From Pseudomonas sp. S06B 330 (GTDB lineage Bacteria > Pseudomonadota > Gammaproteobacteria > Pseudomonadales > Pseudomonadaceae), in contig NZ_CP088149.1 in NCBI RefSeq assembly GCF_002845275.2, positions 5,090,001-5,154,000 on the forward strand: DNA of 64,000 nt, in the 5' to 3' direction. The notes under the pieces are model-generated. The model had not been told where the DNA came from, did no database searches, and saw only the letters and a program-made list of their open reading frames with translations. Within the stretch, counting starts at the first letter, position 1, and every line of letters begins with the position of its first letter. The translations under genes were made by a program, and so were the position numbers. Of the stretch, positions 18,080 through 27,155 are shown in pieces.

Positions 18080-18973
18080 TTATTGCAGCCACGGCGGTGT
18101 GGGCTCTTCTTCCTTGCGCGCCCCCCGTTCGGCGTCTTCTTTGGCGGCGCGTCGACGGGCTTCATCAAAGCGCGCGGCATCGATTTCGCGCATGACTCCG
18201 TCAACATCGGCGCTGTGCTGGTCCTCCTCGAACAGACCGCTAAGCTCGCTGTCCGGCAGCAACTCACCGGCCTGGTAAAGCGCCCACATCTCTTTGGCGT
18301 AGCGCGTCTGGCGCAGTTCTGGAGCAAAGCGTCCGAAGTAAGCGGCCATGTTACCGACATCACGCTCGAGCATGCTGAAAGCGTGGTTGTTACCTGCCGC
18401 ATCTACCGCCTGAGGCAGGTCGATGATCACCGGGCCGTCAGGCCCGAGCAGCACGTTGAATTCCGACAAGTCACCATGCACCAACCCCGTGCACAGCATC
18501 AGCACGATCTGGCGGATCACGAACGTGTGGTACTCACGCGCCTGATCCGGCTCCAAGTGCACGTCGTTGAGCCGCGGCGCGGCGTCGCCATATTCGTCAG
18601 CCACCAGCTCCATCAACAGCACGCCGTCGAGAAAGTCGTAGGGCCTAGGCACCCGCACACCGGCATTGGCCAACCGGAACAAAGCCGCCACCTCGGCGTT
18701 CTGCCAAGCGTCCTCGGCCTCCTTGCGTCCGTACTTAGAGCCTTTGGCCATGGCTCGGGCCTGGCGGCTGTTGCGCACTTTGCGCCCTTCCTGGTACTCG
18801 GCAGCCTGGCGGAAACTGCGCTTGTTGGCTTCCTTGTAGACCTTGGCACAGCGTAGTTGCTGACCGCAGCGCACCACGTACACGGCGGCCTCCTTGCCAC
18901 TCATCAGCGGTCGAAGTACTTCGTCGACCAGTCCATCTTCAACCAGTGGTTCAATGCGTTTTGGAGTCTTCAT
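18080..18973 (-). CDS. RIO1-family serine protein kinase
   Basis: The 297-residue protein has the RIO kinase pattern: nucleotide loop SGKEAAVYVV, the lysine in CAKVYKEA, catalytic loop HGDLSEFN (His166, Asp168, Asn173) and the metal-binding IIDLPQ (Asp185). A charged C-terminal tail rich in Glu, Arg and Lys follows (residues about 265-295). Bacterial RIO proteins exist widely in Pseudomonas but their substrates are poorly known. Confidence 0.9.
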   Translation of the reverse strand: MKTPKRIEPLVEDGLVDEVLRPLMSGKEAAVYVVRCGQQLRCAKVYKEANKRSFRQAAEYQEGRKVRNSRQARAMAKGSKYGRKEAEDAWQNAEVAALFRLANAGVRVPRPYDFLDGVLLMELVADEYGDAAPRLNDVHLEPDQAREYHTFVIRQIVLMLCTGLVHGDLSEFNVLLGPDGPVIIDLPQAVDAAGNNHAFSMLERDVGNMAAYFGRFAPELRQTRYAKEMWALYQAGELLPDSELSGLFEEDQHSADVDGVMREIDAARFDEARRRAAKEDAERGARKEEEPTPPWLQ

Positions 18974-19040
18974 CGGCTTTTGTCGGGGGTCCTGTTCTGC
19001 CAGACACGAGTTTTTTTAGGTCACCGGTGCTGCACCGGGC

Positions 19041-19079
19041 TTGTCGCTATCGCAAGACCGCACTGCGTTGTAGCGACAA
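19041..19079. terminator. Long hairpin between AraC and RIO kinase genes
   Basis: TTGTCGCTA and TAGCGACAA form a 9-bp stem that encloses a second helix CGCA/TGCG. A further dyad CCGGTG-CTG-CACCGG lies at 19024-19038. Both genes around it run leftward, so it may end AraC transcription or lie in the kinase leader. Confidence 0.45.
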
Positions 19080-19154
19080 ACCGTTCGACTTGCCATAGTT
19101 TTTGTATCTGTCGGTGCACAATCGTTCACAAAAATCATCAAATTTCTTTACCGT

Positions 19155-19943
19155 TCACAGGCGCAGGCCACCTGGAGTGAAGCCAAACATGCCTTTAAAG
19201 GCGGCGATGTAAGCCGAGGTCGAATCGTAACCACAGCCCAATGCCGCCTCGGTGACGGTCTGCCCCGCCTCAAGGGCCGTCAGCGAAGACAGCAAACGCA
19301 TGCGCTGGCGCCAGCCACGGAAGCTCAAACCGGTTTCGCGCTGGAACAAACGCATCAAGGTTTTTTCCGAGGTGTTCAGGCGCTGCGCCCACTGCCCCAG
19401 AGTTTGCCCTTGTTCCGGGTGCGCAAGCAGTTCGTTGCACAGGTCCAACAAGCGCGGATGCTGGGGCAATGGCAAAGAAAAGGCCACCTCCGGCAACACC
19501 TGCAACTGGTCGAGCAAGACAGCCACTAATCGCGCGTCAGCACTGTTGCCTTCGTCATAGTCCACCGGCAACGAGCAAAATTGCTTGATCAACTCGCGCG
19601 CCAACGGCGTGACCTCCAACACCCGACACTGCCCTGGCGCCCAACTGGCCTCCTCTGGACGCACATATAAACTGCGCATCTCGGCCTGCATGGACGTCAC
19701 CACTTCGTGTTCGACCCCAGCCGGAATCCATACGCCCCACTGCGGCGGGGCGAAGTAGCTGCCCTCTGCAGTACAAACGCCCAGCACACCACTGATCGCA
19801 TAGGAAAACTGCACCCAGTCATGCTGATGACGCGGCGTCCAAGACCCAGCATCTAAACGTTCCGCCCGCGCATACAGCGCCCGAGGCAATCGCTCAAGCT
19901 CAGGAATCGGACGAGGTGCAAGCTGTTGTCCGTTAATCGGCAT
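19155..19943 (-). CDS. AraC-family regulator
   Basis: The 262-residue protein has an N-terminal cupin domain (residues about 25-110, HQHDWVQFSYAISGV, PPQWGVWIPAGVEHEV) and a C-terminal AraC DNA-binding domain (LGQWAQRLNTSEKTLMRLF, CGYDSTSAYIAAFKGMFGFTP). The ATG is preferred to a GTG one codon upstream. It diverges from the SBF-like transporter gene across 87 bp and is its likely regulator. Confidence 0.9.
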   Translation of the reverse strand: MPINGQQLAPRPIPELERLPRALYARAERLDAGSWTPRHQHDWVQFSYAISGVLGVCTAEGSYFAPPQWGVWIPAGVEHEVVTSMQAEMRSLYVRPEEASWAPGQCRVLEVTPLARELIKQFCSLPVDYDEGNSADARLVAVLLDQLQVLPEVAFSLPLPQHPRLLDLCNELLAHPEQGQTLGQWAQRLNTSEKTLMRLFQRETGLSFRGWRQRMRLLSSLTALEAGQTVTEAALGCGYDSTSAYIAAFKGMFGFTPGGLRL

Positions 19944-20030
19944 CACTTGGCCTTATGTCGCAAGACGGTAATCGTTGACCGAGCGTAGCCTTTGCGCCCA
20001 ATGAATACAAAATGATTCAAAGGCCCGCCC

Positions 20031-21047
20031 ATGCATGCACTCAAGCACTTCAAACGCGTAGTAACCGACTGGTTCCTCTGCGGTATGTTCCTTGCCACTT
20101 TTCTAGCCTGGTTGTTTCCCGGTTTTGGCCGCAGCGGCGGAGCGATGCACGCCGAGTATGTCATCAATGTGGGTGTTTTCCTGGTGTTCTTCCTGCACGG
20201 CATCAACCTGTCAGGCGAGCAGATTGGCCAAGGACTGAAGAGTGGCCGCCTGCACATGATGGTGCAGGGTTTCACCTTTATCGTCTTCCCGCTGCTCTGG
20301 TGGCTGGCTGACACGCTGCTGGGCAATCACGTGCCCGCGCTGCTGATGCTGGGCTTCTTCTACCTGTGCGCCCTGCCTTCGACCATCTCGTCATCCGTGG
20401 CATTGACCGGTAGCGCTGGCGGAAACGTGCCTGCGGCGATCCTCAATGCCAGCCTGTCCAGTGTCCTTGGGATTTTCCTTACCCCTTGGCTGGTCAGCCT
20501 GGTGGTCGGCACAGGCAGTAATGGCATCGACTTGGGGGCAACGTTGCTCGACCTCTGCACCTTACTGCTGCTGCCGCTGGTCTTGGGCCAATTGCTGCGC
20601 CCCTGGCTGGGCCGTTTTTTCGCCCGCCACAAGCGCTACACCAACATCATTGACAAGCTGGTGATCCTGCTGCTGGTCTACGCCGCGTTCTGCAACTCAA
20701 TGGTCTCGGGCATGTGGCAGCAGCAAGGCCGCGCGGTATTGATTACCGCATTTGTCGGCAGTGCACTGCTGCTGGCGCTGATTCTCTGGTTGACCACCCG
20801 CAGCGCCCGGGCCCTGCGCTTGAGCCCGGCTGACGAAGTGGCAGCCGTGTTCTGCGCCAGCAAAAAGTCCCTGGCTGCCGGTGCACCGATGGCCGCGCTG
20901 ATCTTCGGTGCGCATCCTGGGCTGGGCTTGATCTTGCTGCCGATCATGATCTACCACCCGCTGCAGTTGATCGTCTGCTCAATCATGGCCGAACACTATG
21001 CCAGCCGCCCCGCCCTACTTACGACGTCGCTGGTCAGCGCTCAATGA
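20031..21047 (+). CDS. SBF-like (bile acid:sodium symporter family) transporter
   Basis: The 338-residue membrane protein has about ten hydrophobic segments and the YfeH-type signature FCASKKSLAAGAPMA, with LPSTISSSVALTGSAGGN in the first half. These features place it in the SBF-like family, whose substrates are largely unknown. It overlaps the convergent thiolase gene by 14 bp. The divergent AraC probably regulates it. Confidence 0.88.
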   Translation: MHALKHFKRVVTDWFLCGMFLATFLAWLFPGFGRSGGAMHAEYVINVGVFLVFFLHGINLSGEQIGQGLKSGRLHMMVQGFTFIVFPLLWWLADTLLGNHVPALLMLGFFYLCALPSTISSSVALTGSAGGNVPAAILNASLSSVLGIFLTPWLVSLVVGTGSNGIDLGATLLDLCTLLLLPLVLGQLLRPWLGRFFARHKRYTNIIDKLVILLLVYAAFCNSMVSGMWQQQGRAVLITAFVGSALLLALILWLTTRSARALRLSPADEVAAVFCASKKSLAAGAPMAALIFGAHPGLGLILLPIMIYHPLQLIVCSIMAEHYASRPALLTTSLVSAQ

Positions 21048-22311
21048 TCGCCGTCACTCCTTGGCCACCTGCAGCGCAGATCGAGATCAAACCACGGCCC
21101 TTACCAGCCGTGGCCAACAGCTTGGCCATGTGGGCAAGGATGCGCCCACCGGTGGCTGCAAACGGATGTCCGGCCGCCAGCGAACTGCCCTTGACGTTGA
21201 GCTTGCTGCGGTCGATGCCCCCCAGCGGCTCGCTCAATCCCAGCCGACGCTGACAATAGTCGGGATCCTCCCAAGCCTTGAGGGTACACAGCACCTGGGC
21301 AGCGAACGCTTCATGGATTTCATAGTAGTCAAAGTCCTGTAAGCGCAGCCCATTGCGCGCCAGCAAACGCGGTACAGCGTAGGCCGGCGCCATCAGCAGT
21401 CCTTCCTGACCTTTGACGAAGTCCACGGCAGCGTTCTCACCATCGACCAGATAGGCCAGCACTTGCAGATCGTGCTCTCGGGCCCAGTCTTCACTGCCCA
21501 GCAATACCACTGAGGCGCCATCGGTCAGCGGCGTCGAGTTACCCGCAGTCAAGGTGCCCTTGTCGCTACGTTCGAAAGCAGGCTTGAGGCTGGCGAGCTT
21601 CTCCAGGGTCAGGTCCGCTCGCAAGTTGTTGTCGCGACTCAGCCCCAGGAAGGGAGTAAGCAGGTCGTCATGCCAACCGTCTGCATAGGCAGCCGCCATA
21701 TGCTGGTGACTGAGCAGGGCCAACTCGTCCTGCGCCGGACGAGGAATCTGCCAGGTCTGCGCCATCAGCTCGCAATGCTGGCCCATGGACAAGCTTGTGC
21801 GTGGCTCTCCGTTACGCGGCAGCTCAGGCGTTAGATGGCCCGGTCGCAGCTTGAGAAACGCCTTGAGCTTATCGGCTAGGGTCTTACCGCGATTGGCCTG
21901 CAGCAGAATTCGACGCAAGCCTTCATTAACGGCAATCGGCGCATCGGAAGTGGTGTCGACACCACCAGCAATGCCACTGTCAATCTGCCCCAAGGCAATC
22001 TTGTTGGCCACCAGCAGCGCCGTCTCCAGCCCGGTGCCGCAGGCCTGTTGCAGGTCGTAGGCCGGGGTTTGCGCCGACAGACGGGAGCCGAGCACGCATT
22101 CGCGCGTCAGGTTCATGTCCCGCGAGTGCTTGAGCACCGCCCCGGCAGCGACCTCGCCCAGTTGCAGGCCATGTAGACCGAAACGTTCGATCAGCCCTTC
22201 CAGCGCTGCCGTGAGCATCGCCTGGTTACTGGCAGTGGCGTAGGCGCCGTTGGAACGGGCGAAGGGAATTCGGTTGCCGCCTATGATCGCGACTCGGCGC
22301 AATGAGCGCAT
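21034..22311 (-). CDS. Acetyl-CoA C-acyltransferase (thiolase)
   Basis: The 425-residue thiolase has the nucleophile Cys in QQACGTGLE, the HEAFAAQ histidine and the C-terminal CAAGGQGV motif with the second catalytic cysteine. It resembles FadI-type thiolases. An ATG preceded by GGAGGG begins at MRSLRRVAI. It diverges from the FabG-MaoC pair across 197 bp, and together they could run several steps of a beta-oxidation- or chain-elongation-like cycle. Confidence 0.93.
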   Translation of the reverse strand: MRSLRRVAIIGGNRIPFARSNGAYATASNQAMLTAALEGLIERFGLHGLQLGEVAAGAVLKHSRDMNLTRECVLGSRLSAQTPAYDLQQACGTGLETALLVANKIALGQIDSGIAGGVDTTSDAPIAVNEGLRRILLQANRGKTLADKLKAFLKLRPGHLTPELPRNGEPRTSLSMGQHCELMAQTWQIPRPAQDELALLSHQHMAAAYADGWHDDLLTPFLGLSRDNNLRADLTLEKLASLKPAFERSDKGTLTAGNSTPLTDGASVVLLGSEDWAREHDLQVLAYLVDGENAAVDFVKGQEGLLMAPAYAVPRLLARNGLRLQDFDYYEIHEAFAAQVLCTLKAWEDPDYCQRRLGLSEPLGGIDRSKLNVKGSSLAAGHPFAATGGRILAHMAKLLATAGKGRGLISICAAGGQGVTAIIER

Positions 22312-22508
22312 GCGTACCCTCCTCTTCTTTCTACCAAATCGTCCAATGTGAAAGCGGGCTCTGTGCTGGCTGCTTTACTGTGAGAGCCAGTCCGACAAAT
22401 CAGCACAGGCGCGTTGCTCCCCCACAGCGTAGGTGTTTTTTCAGGGTTCGAACGACCAACGGCCAAAGATGGTCCACACTTTGAAGCTTATTTCAGGGAG
22501 AGCCGCAC

Positions 22509-23861
22509 ATGAGCGACCGCTATATCGACTTCGCCAACTCCGACCTCGGCCGCCGTCTGGTCGGCGCCGTCGGCTTGCCCAGCCCCGCGCGCCTGGAACG
22601 TTGGCAGGCCGGTCGCCTGCGGCCGATCGAGGGCGCCCTGCTACTGGGCGGCGGCCCCCTGGCAAACAAGGTCGAGGCATTTGCCAAGCGCCTTACCGAT
22701 GATGTCTACAGCTTCGCCAGCCCCGACCTGAGCGCTACTGAGTGGGTCGCAGGGCTGGGTTCCAAGCTCAAGGCGGTGGTCTTTGATGCCAGCGAACTGG
22801 ACGACATCGATCAGCTCAAGCAATTGCGCGAATTTTTCCAGCCACTGCTGCGCAGCCTGGCGCCCAGCGCGCATATCGTGATTCTCGGCCGTGCACCGGA
22901 ACAACTCGATGACCCGTTGGCTCAGGTCGCCCAACGCGCCCTGGAAGGTTTCAGTCGCTCCCTGGCCAAAGAGCTGCGTGCTGGCGGTACCTTGCAGTTG
23001 CTCTATGTCAGCGACGCCGCCGAGGACCAGCTTGAAGGGGCCTTGCGCTTTTTCCTTTCACCCAAGAGTGCCTTTGTTTCCGGCCAGGTCCTGCGCCTGG
23101 AAGCTTGCTCCACCCAGGTGCAGGACTGGACCCGGCCATTGGCCGGGCGCAAGGCCCTGGTCACTGGCGCCGCCCGTGGTATCGGTGCCGCGATTGCCGA
23201 AACCCTGGCCCGCGATGGCGCCGATGTCATTCTGCTCGACGTGCCTCAGGCCAAGACTGACCTAGAGGCGCTGGCCGCGCGCCTGGGAGGAAGCAGCCTG
23301 ACCCTGGACATTTGCGCGGCCGATGCGGCCGCACAACTGCTCGAAGGGCTTCCGGAAGGCATCGACATCGTTGTGCACAATGCCGGCATCACACGCGACA
23401 AGACCTTAGCCAATATGACCCCGGAATTCTGGGACTCGGTACTGGCAGTCAATCTCAAGGCGCCGCAGTTGCTGACCCAGGCCCTGCTCGACAGCGGCGC
23501 CCTGCATGACAACGCCCGCGTCGTACTGCTGGCCTCGATCAGCGGTATCGCCGGCAACCGTGGCCAATCCAACTACGCCGCCAGCAAGGCCGGGTTGATC
23601 GGCCTGGCTCAGGCCTGGGCACCGAAGCTGGCACCACGCGGCGGCAGTATCAACGCCGTAGCACCGGGCTTCATCGAAACCCGTATGACCGCGGCCATTC
23701 CTTTCGCCCTGCGCGAAGCCGGTCGACGCATGAGCTCCCTGGGTCAGGGTGGCCTACCCCAGGATGTCGCCGAAGCCATCGCCTGGCTGGTCCAGCCCGG
23801 CAGCGGCGCGGTCAATGGCCAAGTGCTGCGCGTCTGCGGCCAGGCCGTGATGGGGGCGTGA
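22509..23861 (+). CDS. Two-domain 3-oxoacyl-ACP/CoA reductase (FabG-like)
   Basis: The 450-residue protein is about twice the size of normal FabG. The N-terminal 200 residues are a degenerate Rossmann fold without the usual glycine motif. The C-terminal half is a functional SDR: VTGAARGIGAA, HNAGITRDKTLANM, the catalytic serine in LASISG and YAASKAGL. This is the high-molecular-weight FabG type. AGGGAGAG precedes the ATG. Its stop abuts the MaoC gene, so they are co-transcribed. Confidence 0.92.
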   Translation: MSDRYIDFANSDLGRRLVGAVGLPSPARLERWQAGRLRPIEGALLLGGGPLANKVEAFAKRLTDDVYSFASPDLSATEWVAGLGSKLKAVVFDASELDDIDQLKQLREFFQPLLRSLAPSAHIVILGRAPEQLDDPLAQVAQRALEGFSRSLAKELRAGGTLQLLYVSDAAEDQLEGALRFFLSPKSAFVSGQVLRLEACSTQVQDWTRPLAGRKALVTGAARGIGAAIAETLARDGADVILLDVPQAKTDLEALAARLGGSSLTLDICAADAAAQLLEGLPEGIDIVVHNAGITRDKTLANMTPEFWDSVLAVNLKAPQLLTQALLDSGALHDNARVVLLASISGIAGNRGQSNYAASKAGLIGLAQAWAPKLAPRGGSINAVAPGFIETRMTAAIPFALREAGRRMSSLGQGGLPQDVAEAIAWLVQPGSGAVNGQVLRVCGQAVMGA

Positions 23862-23863
23862 AC

Positions 23864-24718
23864 ATGACTCGACAATGGCAGGACCTGAGCAATACCGATT
23901 CACTCTCTCACCTCTATCTACGTGCCGCCCGCAAACGCAAGATCACTGGCAGCACCTTGCCTGACACGGGTTTGCGCTGTTACCTGGAAGTCCAACCGCG
24001 ACGGCTGGAGGCTTACCGCAAACTCTGTCATTTCAGCGACGATGGACGTTTGCCGCCAACCTTCCCACACGTGATGGCCTTCGCGTTGCAAATGCAGTTG
24101 TTGACCGACAAGGCCTTCCCATTCCCGTTGCTTGGCCTGGTGCACCTGCACAACAGCATCCGCGTACTGCGCCCACTCGGTGGTATCAGCCACCTGCGCT
24201 TTAGTGTGTATGTAGACAACCTGCAGCCTCATGAAAAAGGCGCCACCGCCGACCTGATCACTGAAGCCGAAGATGGCCTGGGCCTGATCTGGAGCGAAAC
24301 CAGCCGCATGCTCTGTCGCGGGGTGAAACTAGAGGCACAGCCCACCCCTTCTGAAGCGCCTGACAGCATTGCGCTGGAGGAGTTGACCCGCTGGTATGCT
24401 GACAGCGACATCGGCCGCCGTTATGCCAAGGTTTGCGGCGACTACAACCCGATCCACCTGAGCGCTGCCAGCGCTAAACTGTTCGGTTTCCCCACCGCCA
24501 TTGCCCACGGTATGTGGAGCAAAGCCATGACCCTGGCGGCGTTACGCAGCCACCTGCCGGTCAGTGGCTACCAGGTCGAGGTCGACTTCCTCAAACCCGT
24601 GCGCCTGCCCGGTGAAGTGATCCTCAACGCCAGCCCCACTGCCGACCAGGGGCAGCTGCGCCTGGACGGCCATGGCGATCTGGTGCACATGCGCGGAGCC
24701 TGGCAAACCCTGGCGTGA
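23864..24718 (+). CDS. MaoC-type hydratase
   Basis: The 284-residue protein has a C-terminal hot-dog fold with YAKVCGDYNPIHLS, the FPTAIAHGMWSKAM active-site Asp/His region of R-hydratases, and a degenerate N-terminal hot-dog half. The ATG at MTRQWQDL is preferred, with GGGGG seven bases before it; a GTG two codons earlier overlaps the fabG stop. It likely hydrates enoyl-thioesters to 3-hydroxyacyl-thioesters, the partner step to FabG. Confidence 0.9.
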   Translation: MTRQWQDLSNTDSLSHLYLRAARKRKITGSTLPDTGLRCYLEVQPRRLEAYRKLCHFSDDGRLPPTFPHVMAFALQMQLLTDKAFPFPLLGLVHLHNSIRVLRPLGGISHLRFSVYVDNLQPHEKGATADLITEAEDGLGLIWSETSRMLCRGVKLEAQPTPSEAPDSIALEELTRWYADSDIGRRYAKVCGDYNPIHLSAASAKLFGFPTAIAHGMWSKAMTLAALRSHLPVSGYQVEVDFLKPVRLPGEVILNASPTADQGQLRLDGHGDLVHMRGAWQTLA

Positions 24719-24779
24719 CACAGCCCTCTTGCGTTGCGCAAGCGCCCGCCTGAAGCTATGCGGCTTGAGGAGAGCTTTG

Positions 24780-25085
24780 ATGAACCTGCACGAACTGACG
24801 CAACGCTTGCACCGTATCCGTGACACCAACGACTGGCGCGGTTTTCACAGCCCGAAAAACCTGGCCATGGCTGCCAGTGTGGAGATGGCCGAACTGGTGG
24901 AGATTTTCCAGTGGCTCAGTGAAGACCAGTCGCGCCAGCTTTCGCCTGAACAACAGGAACATGCTGGCCAGGAGGTCGGCGATGTAGTGCTTTACCTGTT
25001 GTTACTGTGCAGTGAACTGGGCCTGGACATGGAGCAGGTGGTACGGGCCAAGCTGGCCGACAGCGAACGGCGGTTTGCACGATGA
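24780..25085 (+). CDS. MazG-like nucleotide pyrophosphohydrolase
   Basis: The 101-residue protein shows the EXXE-type metal site (VEMAELVEIFQWL) and a second acidic helix (GQEVGDVVLYLLLLC) as in MazG-like/dCTPase (RS21-C6) proteins. GAGGAG precedes the ATG at MNLHELTQ, so longer frames are unlikely. It presumably removes non-canonical or surplus nucleotides. The stop overlaps the next start as ATGA, meaning coupled translation with cmoM. Confidence 0.88.
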   Translation: MNLHELTQRLHRIRDTNDWRGFHSPKNLAMAASVEMAELVEIFQWLSEDQSRQLSPEQQEHAGQEVGDVVLYLLLLCSELGLDMEQVVRAKLADSERRFAR

Positions 25086-25831
25086 AAGACCGCCATTTCG
25101 ACGCCCTGGCCACACGCTTTGCCGAAAAAATCTACGGCGGTGCCAAAGGTGCAATCCGCCTTGCGGTGCTTCAGGCGGACTTGGCCGAAACCCTGCCCGA
25201 ACGCCCTTTGCGCGTTTTGGATATTGGCGCGGGCCTGGGTCATATGGCCCTGTGGCTGGCTGAGCGCGGTCACCATGTCACCCTCGCCGAGCCCGCCGCA
25301 CCGATGCTTGAAGGCGCCCGCACGCGCTTTGCCCAAGCAGGGCAAGCGGCAACGTTCATCCAGGCGCCCTGGCAGGACCTGCTCGGGCAACTGACAGAAC
25401 CCTACGACCTGGTGCTGTGCCATGCGGTACTGGAATGGCTGGCTGAGCCTGAGACCATTCTGCCGGTCCTGCATCAGCTGACCCGTAGTGATGGCTTGTT
25501 GTCACTGGCGTTCTACAACCGCGACGCCCTGGTTTATCGCAACCTGCTCAAAGGCCATTTTCGCAAGCTGCGGCGCGATGACATGGCCGGCGAGAAGCAA
25601 AGCCTGACCCCGCAGAAACCACTTGATCCACGCACGCTCAGGGTGCAAGTTGAAGATCTGTGGCAGATCGAAACCGAAAGCGGCGTGCGGGTGTTCCACG
25701 ACTATATGCCCAACGAGTTCCAGGCCAAGGCCGAGCTACTTGATCTGCTGGAAATGGAACTGGCCCATCGACGGCATCCCGCCTTTGCCGGGTTGGGACG
25801 CTACCTGCACTGGCTCTGTCGACCACGCTGA
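25082..25831 (+). CDS. cmoM: tRNA 5-carboxymethoxyuridine methyltransferase
   Basis: The 249-residue class I SAM methyltransferase has motif [18 protein letters not shown] and the post-motif LAEPAAPM, with [11 protein letters not shown] and the characteristic [14 protein letters not shown] of the CmoM (SmtA) family, which methylates cmo5U to mcmo5U in tRNA. The ATG overlaps the MazG-like gene by four bases. Confidence 0.85.
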   Translation: MKDRHFDALATRFAEKIYGGAKGAIRLAVLQADLAETLPERPLRVLDIGAGLGHMALWLAERGHHVTLAEPAAPMLEGARTRFAQAGQAATFIQAPWQDLLGQLTEPYDLVLCHAVLEWLAEPETILPVLHQLTRSDGLLSLAFYNRDALVYRNLLKGHFRKLRRDDMAGEKQSLTPQKPLDPRTLRVQVEDLWQIETESGVRVFHDYMPNEFQAKAELLDLLEMELAHRRHPAFAGLGRYLHWLCRPR

Positions 25832-25850
25832 ATCACGCCGGGAGGGTGAC

Positions 25851-26489
25851 ATGTCGTATCGTTTGGCTATGGGCCTGCTGTGCCTGGCCCTGGCAGGCTG
25901 CCAGAACAGCAACCCCTATGTCGCCAGCTCCCTGCCACTGCCACCAGCGCCGCCGCAGGCGGCCAACACTTTCGATGCCAGCGCCTACCCTGCGCCACCA
26001 CGGGATTTTGGCCGCTACCGCAGTTGGACCTGGCAAAACGGCCAGTTGCCATCCGGCACGGCCCTGGCCGAGCCTGCGCAAATCGCCGACGCGGTCAGCA
26101 GTGCCCTGGACCAGCATGGCCTGCGCCCGGCGCGCAATGGCCAGAGCGGTGACCTGCTGGTCAGTGCCAACGTGCAACTGGAGCGGCGTTTGCGCCAGGT
26201 ACGTGAAGACTACTATCCCTACGATAACTATCCCTACGGCTACCCCTATGGCGGATACGTCGGTGCCGGCCGCTACTACAACGGCTACGGGGTGTATGGC
26301 AGCGTTCCAGTGGTGCGCACCTACGAGGTTGAAGTCGTGGTGGTCTACGTCGACCTGTATGACGCCCGCGACGGCCAAGCGGTGTGGAGCACCAGCGCCG
26401 AAACCAGCAGCCAGGGCTCCCAAGGCGAACGCGCAGAGGCTTTACGCAAGTCAGTGAACAAGGCCCTTAGCGGCTATCCTCCCAGCTAA
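25851..26489 (+). CDS. DUF4136 lipoprotein
   Basis: The 212-residue protein begins [18 protein letters not shown], a clear lipobox with Cys as +1. The DUF4136 domain follows ([53 protein letters not shown]). A Tyr/Pro/Gly-rich insert sits at about residues 121-147. A GGAGGG site at 25841 sets the start. It is followed by a paralogue 19 bp downstream. Function unknown; envelope location is likely. Confidence 0.88.
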   Translation: MSYRLAMGLLCLALAGCQNSNPYVASSLPLPPAPPQAANTFDASAYPAPPRDFGRYRSWTWQNGQLPSGTALAEPAQIADAVSSALDQHGLRPARNGQSGDLLVSANVQLERRLRQVREDYYPYDNYPYGYPYGGYVGAGRYYNGYGVYGSVPVVRTYEVEVVVVYVDLYDARDGQAVWSTSAETSSQGSQGERAEALRKSVNKALSGYPPS

Positions 26490-26508
26490 AGGCAATTGGA
26501 GATCCATT

Positions 26509-27090
26509 ATGTTGTGCCGTGTCGTTTTACTCTCCTTAGTGATGTTGCTCGGCGCCTGCCAGAGCAACAATGCAACCGTGGATTTCGATGCTAGTCGCGA
26601 CTTTGCTGCCTATCGCAGTTGGGTGTGGCAGGAACCGGCGCTGCAGTACCGTCCTGACGATCCGCGCATCAAGAGCGACCTGACTGAACAACGCATCCGC
26701 CAAGCGGTGACTGGCCAACTTGATCAGCGTGGCTTGCGCCCAGCTCAAGGCAATAGCCAGGGCGATCTGAAAGTGCAGTCCTATCTGATCGTCGAGCAAC
26801 GCCAGCAGCAGATAACCACCCATTACGGCGGTGCCTGGAACGGTTACTGGAACGGCTACTGGGGCGGGCCGATGTACAACGAAACCCGCAGCGTTGACTA
26901 CAAGGTGGCGACCATCCAGATCGATATGTTCGACAGCAAGGATGGCAAGCTGGTGTGGCGTGGCAGTGCCGAGCAAATCATGAACAATTACCCGCCAACC
27001 CCAGAAGAACGCAGCAGTGCGATCTACGACACCGTGAGCAGCGCCTTGTCCAACTACCCTCCCACTAGAGGCACAACGCCATCCCCCTGA
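26509..27090 (+). CDS. DUF4136 lipoprotein, paralogue of the previous gene
   Basis: The 193-residue protein has a lipobox LGAC near residue 17 and the same DUF4136 pattern (RDFAAYRSWVWQEP, LDQRGLRPAQGNSQGDLKV, TIQIDMFDSKDGKLVW). The Tyr-rich insert is shorter (NGYWNGYWGG). The two genes appear to be a tandem duplication that has diverged. The gene ends 65 bp before the TadG-like gene. Confidence 0.88.
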   Translation: MLCRVVLLSLVMLLGACQSNNATVDFDASRDFAAYRSWVWQEPALQYRPDDPRIKSDLTEQRIRQAVTGQLDQRGLRPAQGNSQGDLKVQSYLIVEQRQQQITTHYGGAWNGYWNGYWGGPMYNETRSVDYKVATIQIDMFDSKDGKLVWRGSAEQIMNNYPPTPEERSSAIYDTVSSALSNYPPTRGTTPSP

Positions 27091-27155
27091 CTACACTCTC
27101 CTGATCGCGGCGTAACCCTCTGTCCCGCGGGCCATGCGCCAGCTAAGGAGTGCTC

